From positions 1 to 20,343 of the forward strand of contig HF998447.1 of assembly GCA_000433775.1 (NCBI GenBank): a stretch of DNA of 20,343 nt. The letters are read 5' to 3'. Origin of the DNA: Corallococcus sp. CAG:1435 (GTDB lineage: Bacteria; Bacillota; Clostridia; Christensenellales; CAG-314). The notes under the pieces are model-generated. The model saw nothing but the letters and a program-made list of their open reading frames with translations. It was not told the origin of the DNA and did not search any database. Numbering within the stretch: the stretch's first letter is position 1; every line of letters starts with the position of its first letter. The position numbers and the translations under genes were made by a program. Below are positions 15,443-20,343 of this stretch, in pieces.

Positions 15443-16006
15443 ATGAATAAAAAAGAATGGTTGCGGGCGTTGAAATTTACTCTGTTTTCCGTATCCGCAG
15501 GAATAATACAAATTTTGGTGGACACGTTGCTGTTGGAAGTGTTCGGCTTTGGCGAAAAAGGATTGGCATGGCTTGCCTATCTTGTTGCGTTGGTGGCGTC
15601 GGTGGTGTGGAATTTCACCTTCAACCGCAAGTTTACCTTCAAATCGGCAAACAACGTTCCTGTTGCCATGCTGAAAGTTGCCGGCTACTACCTCGTGTTC
15701 ACGCCTCTTTCCACGTGGTGGACGGATTACTTCGTGGAAACGCTTTACGTAAACGAATACATTGTGCTTGCAGTAACAATGGTAATAAACTTCGTAACGG
15801 AATTTTTGTATGACAAATTAGTCGTTTTCCGTGGAAGCGAGGACACCAACGATTTGGCAAAAAAGCAGGCGGAACAACAAAATCAACAAGGCACTGCGGT
15901 AGCGGCGACGGTGAAAAATCAAGTTGCATGCACCACGGCGCAAAGTAGCGAAAACACTTTGAAAGAGACTGCAATGCAAGTTGAAAGCAGCGAAAAAGAC
16001 GACTAG
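15443..16006 (+). CDS. GtrA-like membrane protein
   Basis: The 187-residue product fits the GtrA-like family (PF04138), small four-helix membrane proteins linked to export of sugar or polyprenyl-linked precursors and cell-surface polysaccharide modification. Hydrophobic segments lie near residues 12-33, 40-58, 74-96 and 105-125. NFTFNRKFTF at 57-66 is the hallmark NxxxNRxxTF-type motif, and FLYDKLVVFR at 121-130 ends the domain. A hydrophilic Gln/Ser/Glu-rich tail of about 57 residues follows and is unusual for the family. The ATG at 15443 has CGGAG six bases upstream; the frame from 15377 would include the promoter. No glycosyltransferase neighbour is present, so the substrate is unknown. 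Confidence 0.85.
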   Translation: MNKKEWLRALKFTLFSVSAGIIQILVDTLLLEVFGFGEKGLAWLAYLVALVASVVWNFTFNRKFTFKSANNVPVAMLKVAGYYLVFTPLSTWWTDYFVETLYVNEYIVLAVTMVINFVTEFLYDKLVVFRGSEDTNDLAKKQAEQQNQQGTAVAATVKNQVACTTAQSSENTLKETAMQVESSEKDD

Positions 16007-16570
16007 TACAAACAAAACGGTCAAAAAGCAAAAAACGAATCTTTCGCCGACAATTTTTGTGAAAAAAGATAATTTTTGAAATTCACCGTTGAAAGTGTAC
16101 CCCACTAGTAATGCAACAGACCTGTTTCAAGGAAGGCATGTTGTAAAACATAAAGTTTTTGCATGTAACAAAATTTTCACTACGGTTGCAAAAATTCAAG
16201 ACAATCACGGCAAAATATAGTATGAAAAACGGTGTTTTTTCTTGTGGTGAAAGTAAACGGTTGCTAAAAAGAAGTTTCATTTGTAAAAGGTCAGTTAACG
16301 GTTGCGAGAATTCAAAACATCGGCTTTTTTGACGCTCATTTATTCAAAATGTACTACCGCAAATAGTGAACCTGCGGTAAAAGCAACGGCACTTGATAAA
16401 AACGAAATATAAAAACGCCGAAAAAACTGTCCGAAAAGCGTACAAGCAAATCGATACGCAAGGAACAAGTAAAAGGCGTAAGGTACTTTAAGCCGTTTCA
16501 ACAGCAGGCAAAAAGGCTACACTAAAAAAGCAAAAGTGTACCAAGAAAAAAGCGTGAGCAGTCAAAGTGT
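16007..16570. other. A-rich intergenic region before the tRNA-Ser cluster
   Basis: About 560 bp without a supported gene. It has weak repeats of CGGTTGC(A/G)A(A/G)AATTCAA (around 16183 and 16297) and a hairpin TACCGCA (16355-16361) with TGCGGTA (16373-16379). No terminator for the gtrA-like gene was recognised. Confidence 0.5.
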
Positions 16571-16599
16571 TTGACAACACGTTTTGCAGTTGATATAAT
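16571..16599 (+). promoter_or_regulatory. Consensus promoter before the tRNA-Ser fragment
   Basis: TTGACA (16571-16576), a 17-bp spacer and TATAAT (16594-16599) match the sigma-70 consensus exactly, with TG one base before the -10. Transcription should begin near 16606, about 9 nt before the tRNA-like 5' end. No promoter of comparable quality lies between here and the intact tRNA at 16930, so it may drive both. Confidence 0.85.
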
Positions 16600-16614
16600 A
16601 AAACCGCTCAACAC

Positions 16615-16665
16615 GGAGGCATATCGAAGCGGTCACAACGAGGCGGTCTTGAAATGCGTTTGAAA
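16615..16665 (+). pseudogene. Truncated tRNA-Ser(UGA), 5' half only
   Basis: The sequence reads as a tRNA-Ser: acceptor strand GGAGGCA (16615-16621), D arm TCG...CGA with a GCGGTC loop (16624-16641), and anticodon loop CTTGAAA (16648-16654) with anticodon TGA. After the anticodon loop the match fails. The 3' side of the anticodon stem has two mismatches next to the loop. No variable arm, T arm (GTTCGA) or complementary acceptor strand TGCCTCC follows. The promoter is intact. It looks like a remnant of a second tRNA-Ser(UGA) gene broken at or just after the anticodon loop. Confidence 0.65.
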
Positions 16666-16929
16666 TCAAGCAGTCTAAACTCGCTACTCGTTTCTACAAC
16701 GGAAACGGAACTTCGGCAGATTTGCTCCGCAAGCGATTGATTTTACCCTGTATCTTGTGGTAAAATATCTACTGTCAAAGCGGTCGATTTGCAAGTCAGT
16801 TTTCTACAAACCTTTTGCGAACGCCGTAAATTCTACAAACTTTTCTACAAATTGCAAATCAAGCGGTCAAAACTTGTAGAAACGCAAAACTGAATAAAAA
16901 ATTGCCGATTTTTTCGGCAACTTTAACAC
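16666..16929 (+). other. Hairpin-rich leader between the tRNA fragment and tRNA-Ser
   Basis: Several local stems are visible. ATTTTACC (16740-16747) can pair with GGTAAAAT (16759-16766). TTTCTACAA pairs with TTGTAGAAA (about 16842-16850 with 16874-16882). TTGCCGA (16902-16908) pairs with TCGGCAA (16914-16920). The words TTCTACAA (four copies) and AAGCGGTC recur. If transcribed from 16571 this would be a structured RNA or a long pre-tRNA leader. It was not recognised as a known ncRNA class. Confidence 0.4.
16896..16920 (-). terminator. Possible minus-strand terminator before tRNA-Ser
   Basis: The hairpin TTGCCGA-TTTTT-TCGGCAA (16902-16920) has a run of A on its left side. Read on the minus strand, the stem is therefore followed by a T-tract. 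On the plus strand no proper U-tract follows. No minus-strand gene obviously ends here. Confidence 0.4.
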
Positions 16930-17017
16930 GGAAGGTTGGCAGAGAGGTCGATGGCACCAGTCTTGAAAACTGGAGACCTGCAAGGGTCCGGGGGTTCGAA
17001 TCCCTCACCTTCCGCCA
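16930..17017 (+). tRNA. tRNA-Ser (anticodon UGA), CCA encoded
   Basis: The acceptor GGAAGGT (16930-16936) pairs with ACCTTCC (17007-17013). The anticodon stem-loop is CCAGT-CTTGAAA-ACTGG, giving anticodon TGA. A long variable arm, GACC...GGTC, marks class II tRNA-Ser. The T arm is GGGGG-TTCGAAT-CCCTC, apparently with one weak pair. The discriminator G is followed by an encoded CCA (17015-17017). A strong terminator starts at once. It has no good promoter of its own and may rely on the one at 16571. Its 3' end marks the change to AT-rich accessory DNA. Confidence 0.95.
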
Positions 17018-17053
17018 AAAACGAGCTAAAAACTTTTATTTTAGCTCGTTTTT
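17017..17053 (+). terminator. Terminator of tRNA-Ser
   Basis: A perfect 15-bp stem (AAAAACGAGCTAAAA at 17017-17031 with 17039-17053) has a 7-nt loop and ends in TTTTT. It is nearly symmetric, so it may act in both directions. Confidence 0.9.
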
Positions 17054-17064
17054 ATGTTATTTCC

Positions 17065-17093
17065 TTGATTTTCCATAATGTGAATGTTATAAT
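17065..17093 (+). promoter_or_regulatory. Promoter of the SDH-protease gene
   Basis: TTGATT (17065-17070) and consensus TATAAT (17088-17093) are 17 bp apart. AGGTGAG (17100-17106) then precedes the ATG at 17112, leaving a very short leader. Confidence 0.75.
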
Positions 17094-17111
17094 TAAATTA
17101 GGTGAGATAAT

Positions 17112-18110
17112 ATGCAAAAGAAACTAATCAACATCTATAAAGAGATTGAAACTTTAAGGGACTCAAAAGTAATTGCTTATGTGACTGGCGATAGAGCAAA
17201 TATGGGAACGCAAATTGCTGCGGATGTTGTAGATATATTTGGTAAACATCTTGAAGCAATAGGTAGAACTCAAAAAATAACGTTAATTTTATATACTCTC
17301 GGCGGAGACACAATGGCAACTTGGAACATTGTGAATCTCATTAGAGAATATTGTGATGAACTAGAAATAATTGTACCGAGGAAAGCAAGAAGTTCTGGGA
17401 CTATTATGTGCTTAGGAGCGAATAAAATTTTATTAACTCATCAATCGACACTTGGTCCAATAGATCCATCGCTTAATAGCCCTTTAGGTACGCAAGTTAA
17501 TATAAATGGTCAAACTATTACTTTGCCTACAAGCGTAGAGTCTGTTAAAGGTTATTTTAATTTAGCAAAAAAAGAACTAGGCATATCATCATCAAAAGAG
17601 TTAATTAAAGCATTCTTAAAAATGTCAGAGACATTAAATCCTCTACTTATGGGTGATGTATATAGACGACAAGGACAAATCAGAATGATTGCTCGCAAGT
17701 TGCTTACATATCAGAATTGTTCTAAAAGAAAACGAAACGCCATAGTAAACTTTTTAACTAGCGATTCAGGTAGCCATGACTATACTATTAGTTTTAAAGA
17801 AGCATTGCAACTTGGATTAAATGTCGAATTAGTAGATGGTAAATTAAATACACTAATAAATAAGTGGTTTGACATTATTAGTGATGAATTATTGTTAAAT
17901 ATTCCTTATAATCCTATAATCGAATTAGCACAATCAAATTCTAAAACATATGAATATATTAGAGTAATTTTGGATAGCATTTCATATGGTAGAGAACAAT
18001 TTGTTTCAAAAGGTACTCTGCAAAAAATAGTTATGCAAATAGGAGTGCCAAATCAACAAATTAATGATAATAGAATATTTGAAGGATGGGAAAAAGATGT
18101 TAAAAAATAA
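17112..18110 (+). CDS. SDH-family Clp-fold serine protease
   Basis: The 332-residue protein resembles the SDH_protease (PF01972) family of Clp-fold serine peptidases. YTLGGDTMAT at residues 61-70 is the Gly-Gly oxyanion strand. The KARSSGTIM segment at 91-99 carries the probable nucleophile S94 or S95. LLTHQSTLGPIDPSL at 107-121 is the strongly conserved motif that follows. No signal peptide or clear membrane segment is seen, so it is probably cytoplasmic. Residues 150-332 are helical and of unknown role. Codon use is AT-rich (ATA, AGA, TTA), unlike the core genes to the left. It has its own promoter and overlaps a small ORF at its 3' end. Its position between a tRNA and an integrase suggests mobile cargo; a defence function is possible but unproven. 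Confidence 0.8.
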   Translation: MQKKLINIYKEIETLRDSKVIAYVTGDRANMGTQIAADVVDIFGKHLEAIGRTQKITLILYTLGGDTMATWNIVNLIREYCDELEIIVPRKARSSGTIMCLGANKILLTHQSTLGPIDPSLNSPLGTQVNINGQTITLPTSVESVKGYFNLAKKELGISSSKELIKAFLKMSETLNPLLMGDVYRRQGQIRMIARKLLTYQNCSKRKRNAIVNFLTSDSGSHDYTISFKEALQLGLNVELVDGKLNTLINKWFDIISDELLLNIPYNPIIELAQSNSKTYEYIRVILDSISYGREQFVSKGTLQKIVMQIGVPNQQINDNRIFEGWEKDVKK

Positions 18111-18294
18111 AATTTTATTTGTTTCAAATATATCAAGTAACTTAAACAGTCTAAATCCCAGCAGTTCTGCCATCCCCAATACGTTATTTGAATTAATGAA
18201 AAATAATGTGTTATTAGTTAACTCTAATTGCGATTCAAATATAACAATTTCAAAAGAGACAAATCAAAATTTACCAACAAATATCAAGTCTTAA
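18097..18294 (+). CDS. Small hypothetical protein overlapping the SDH-protease gene
   Basis: A 65-residue frame begins at ATG 18097, overlapping the end of the protease gene by 14 bp, with AAGGATGGG at 18082-18090 as a plausible ribosome binding site. The sequence is Asn/Ser/Leu-rich (MLKNKILFVSNISSNLNS at the start) and matches no family I recognise. It shares the AT-rich composition of the upstream gene. It stops at 18294, one base before the convergent integrase stop. It may be a genuine partner of the protease, or the 5' remnant of a longer gene cut by the integration event. Confidence 0.45.
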   Translation: MLKNKILFVSNISSNLNSLNPSSSAIPNTLFELMKNNVLLVNSNCDSNITISKETNQNLPTNIKS

Positions 18295-18295
18295 A

Positions 18296-19834
18296 TTACA
18301 TCTCCATATCCTTTGACTTATCGCGGCGCTTTTGCAGGCGTTCCTGAAAGTCGAGGTATTCAAAGTATTCGTCGAGCGTTTCCAAACCGAGCCGCGACAT
18401 TTCTTCTTTCGCTTTTTTGAAAACAGATAAATCGTCGGCATCATCGGGCGAGGTGTCTTGCGATACCTCGGCAACCGCGTTTTCCTTAACGGGTTCGTCG
18501 TCCTCATCCAACACCTCAAAAGTCTGCAAATGATTTTCGTTTGCAGGCTTTTCTATTTCCGCCGTCAAAAATATTTTCTGCATAGTCTCTATCGTATCGG
18601 GCGCAGTTTGCCTTTTAAGCGACGTATTTCCCGCGAGAATGTCCGAAAGCGTATCGGCAATGCCGAGTTTTGACGAGAAATTTAAGTGGCTGTAAATGTC
18701 CGCCGTGGTGGAGAAGGTGCTATGTCCGAGCCATTCCTGTACCGCCTTCATGCTGACGCCGCTTGCGATCAGAATACTTGCACAACTGTGCCGCAATTCG
18801 TGAAAACGAATGACGGGAAGATTATTGCGCACAAGGAATGATTTGAAGTGCGTCGTCAGGGTGTCGGGGCGGATAAGTTTGCCCACTTCATCTACACAAA
18901 CATAATCTCGATACAGCCGATTATAGTATTGTCCGTATTTTTCGGCGCGCTCTTGTTGCTCTCTTTTCAAATTAAGCAGAATGTCTTTTACGGCGGGCAA
19001 TAGCGGCAAAGTGCGCATACTCGATTGATTTTTCATTTTATCTTTTGTAACCAAAACTCTCTTTCCGTCAACTTCGCATTGCACTACTGCATGGTCAAGC
19101 GTTATCGTATCATTTTCAAAATTGATCGCGCTCCAACGCAAACCGCATACTTCGCTTCTCCGCAGACCGTATATGGCGGTCAGCTTGTAAATGTATTCGT
19201 AAGGATCGCCTTGCAATTTCTGAAAGAGCGTCAGCATCTGTTCTGCCGTATAGAATTTGGCTTTGAACTTCGGGGACTTTGGCCGCTCCACTTTATCGGC
19301 GGGATTGGTCAGGATATAATCGCTCCGATATGCCACTTCCAAAGCTCTGTGCAAAACGGTATGGCAATGATGAGCCTCTTGTACGCTTTTTCCGTTCTGC
19401 TGCATATAGGTATAAAACTCCTGAATATCTTTGGGTTTCAAGTCTTTTAACCGAGTGCGCTTTTCCGCAAAATAAGCGGCAATATATTCGACTCTGTGTT
19501 TATAGACCGAATATGTAGTTACCTGTATATTCGTCTTTGCGATCTGCAACCACTCATAGAGGTAATCCGAAAAGAGCGGACTATCATTCGAGGAAACATC
19601 TTCTTGTTGTTCGGCACTTTGTACCGAACTTTTTTGCGATTGCTGTGAGTTCACACCGAGCGTTCTGTTTACAAATTTTGCTTCGACAGTCCGCAGCATA
19701 TCCATTGCGGCGCGCTTGTTGTTCTTCTCGTCCAAACCCGTAGCAACCCATTTTTGTTTACTCTTACTACTTTCGTCCTGATAGGAGATGACGACATAAT
19801 ATTTTCCGTTTTTTACGACAAGCCGCCCTTTCAT
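18296..19834 (-). CDS. int: Tyrosine-type site-specific integrase
   Basis: The 512-residue protein is a phage/ICE-type tyrosine recombinase. It has an N-terminal arm-type DNA-binding segment (about 1-60: KGRLVVKNGKYYVVISY), then a low-complexity linker. A core-binding SAM-like domain spans about 85-185. In the catalytic domain the visible residues are R225 (YGLRRSE), a candidate Lys at 266-268 (DKMKN), H345 and R348 (FHELRH), H371 (WLGHS) and Y381 (ADIYSHL). All of the catalytic set seems present. A C-terminal extension of about 110 acidic residues follows Y381 and is unusual. It overlaps the HTH gene upstream by 4 bp (ATGA). Its GC content is clearly higher than that of the protease gene it converges on. 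Confidence 0.93.
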   Translation of the reverse strand: MKGRLVVKNGKYYVVISYQDESSKSKQKWVATGLDEKNNKRAAMDMLRTVEAKFVNRTLGVNSQQSQKSSVQSAEQQEDVSSNDSPLFSDYLYEWLQIAKTNIQVTTYSVYKHRVEYIAAYFAEKRTRLKDLKPKDIQEFYTYMQQNGKSVQEAHHCHTVLHRALEVAYRSDYILTNPADKVERPKSPKFKAKFYTAEQMLTLFQKLQGDPYEYIYKLTAIYGLRRSEVCGLRWSAINFENDTITLDHAVVQCEVDGKRVLVTKDKMKNQSSMRTLPLLPAVKDILLNLKREQQERAEKYGQYYNRLYRDYVCVDEVGKLIRPDTLTTHFKSFLVRNNLPVIRFHELRHSCASILIASGVSMKAVQEWLGHSTFSTTADIYSHLNFSSKLGIADTLSDILAGNTSLKRQTAPDTIETMQKIFLTAEIEKPANENHLQTFEVLDEDDEPVKENAVAEVSQDTSPDDADDLSVFKKAKEEMSRLGLETLDEYFEYLDFQERLQKRRDKSKDMEM

Positions 19835-20022
19835 GAAACATGCTCCGTAAGTACAAATTCGATTACAGTCCGTTTAGCAATAATATACTTTTTGCCGATA
19901 CGTTTTGAGGGCAAAATCCCGTTGCGAAGCAAACGATAAGTGAGAGTAAGTCCGATTTGCAACATCTCTGAAACCTGTTCTGGTGTTACCACGTCCGGAT
20001 ATTTTTCAAACATTTCTTTCAA
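19831..20022 (-). CDS. xis: Excisionase-like helix-turn-helix protein
   Basis: The 63-residue product contains a MerR/AlpA-type winged HTH: VVTPEQVSEMLQIGLTLTYRLLRNG followed by LPSKRIGKKYIIAKRTVIEFV, as in excisionases of integrative elements. The start is TTG at 20022, with AAGGGGG at 20031-20037 about eight bases upstream. An ATG three codons later (20013) is the alternative but lies farther from that site. Its stop overlaps the integrase start, so the two are probably made together and control excision. Confidence 0.8.
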   Translation of the reverse strand: MKEMFEKYPDVVTPEQVSEMLQIGLTLTYRLLRNGILPSKRIGKKYIIAKRTVIEFVLTEHVS

Positions 20023-20280
20023 TTAATATTCCCCCTTAATCATAAATCAGTGTTTTTAAAAATGAAGTCGGGTATCCCGATTCCGTCAGGCTTTGTGTAG
20101 GCGCAGAAGCACGCAGTGCGGCACTTTGCGCCTACTCGTTAACCTGCTCCCTTTTTTTGACGAATTTGTTACTTTTTTCAAAGAAACAAAGCCTTTCACT
20201 TATTAGAGAAAAAGTGCTAAATACTCAAGTACCTTTTTTAAAAAATGTGAGAAATTTCTTTAACGAACGACACATATTCC
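20023..20280. other. Hairpin-rich region upstream of xis
   Basis: TCGGG-TAT-CCCGA (20068-20080) is a small hairpin. GTAGGCGCA (20097-20105) pairs perfectly with TGCGCCTAC (20127-20135) around a loop that itself contains GCAC-GCA-GTGC. Neither is followed directly by a T-tract. The region may be a regulatory, recombination or transfer site of the element. Confidence 0.5.
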
Positions 20281-20343
20281 ATGATGATTGAAGCAATCGT
20301 AGACGCAAAATACTATTTGGATAATCGCTATTATGAGAAGGTA
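20281..20343 (+). CDS. Possible 5' end of a further element gene (cut by the window)
   Basis: An open frame starts ATG ATG ATT GAA and runs off the window after 21 codons (MMIEAIVDAKYYLDNRYYEK). No good ribosome binding site precedes it, and no family is recognised from so short a piece. Confidence 0.3.
   Translation, partial: MMIEAIVDAKYYLDNRYYEKV

Noticed and set aside
16936..17127. A 63-codon ORF spanning tRNA-Ser and its terminator
   Set aside because: It lies over the tRNA gene and its terminator, so it is not a credible protein gene.
18458..19743. Plus-strand ORFs opposite the integrase
   Set aside because: The integrase frame has all catalytic residues; the plus-strand frames have no domains or ribosome binding sites.

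Overview
The window looks like the replication-origin neighbourhood of an anaerobic, low-to-mid GC Bacillota (Clostridia-like) chromosome, with the start of an integrated element at its right end. The phylum inference rests on three things: the rpmH-rnpA-yidD-yidC-jag block, a short lipoprotein-type YidC with no large periplasmic domain, and strong AGGAG ribosome binding sites. Rubrerythrin and a nitroreductase fit an anaerobe. No species can be named from the sequence alone.

Layout from left to right. rsmG (+, 91-768) converges on the minus-strand operon rpmH-rnpA-yidD-yidC-jag (3739 down to 1110), with a bidirectional terminator between them. A plus-strand BspA-like leucine-rich-repeat membrane protein gene (4215-6414), broken by a one-base frameshift in a run of five G, lies between rpmH and dnaA (minus, 7991-6627). 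A nitroreductase (minus) and a rubrerythrin (+) are divergently transcribed between dnaA and dnaN. A T-rich, non-coding, degenerate repeat region of about 1 kb precedes dnaN (minus, 12060-10954). The best origin candidate is upstream of dnaN, about 12200-12380: DnaA-box-like sites, including a 16-bp palindrome of two overlapping boxes, next to an AT-rich stretch. To its right, degV and a GNAT-fold acyltransferase gene form a plus-strand operon. An A-rich repeat-bearing intergenic region and a gtrA-like membrane protein gene follow.

From 16.57 kb there is a consensus promoter, a truncated tRNA-Ser(UGA) 5' half, about 265 nt of hairpin-rich sequence, an intact tRNA-Ser(UGA) and its terminator. 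Composition then turns AT-rich for an SDH-family (Clp-fold) serine protease gene and a small overlapping ORF. Beyond these lie a tyrosine integrase and a small excisionase-like HTH gene on the minus strand, a hairpin-rich region and the first codons of a possible further ORF. This is the usual form of a tRNA-associated integrative element; its far end is outside the window.

How the genes relate. The left part serves core functions: replication initiation (dnaA, dnaN), membrane protein insertion (yidC, yidD), tRNA maturation (rnpA), ribosome components and modification (rpmH, rsmG) and RNA binding (jag). The usual order rpmH-oriC-dnaA-dnaN is disrupted. dnaN lies upstream of dnaA on the same strand, unrelated genes sit between rpmH, dnaA and dnaN, and rsmG is inverted with no mnmE or mnmG beside it. 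The right end is accessory DNA.
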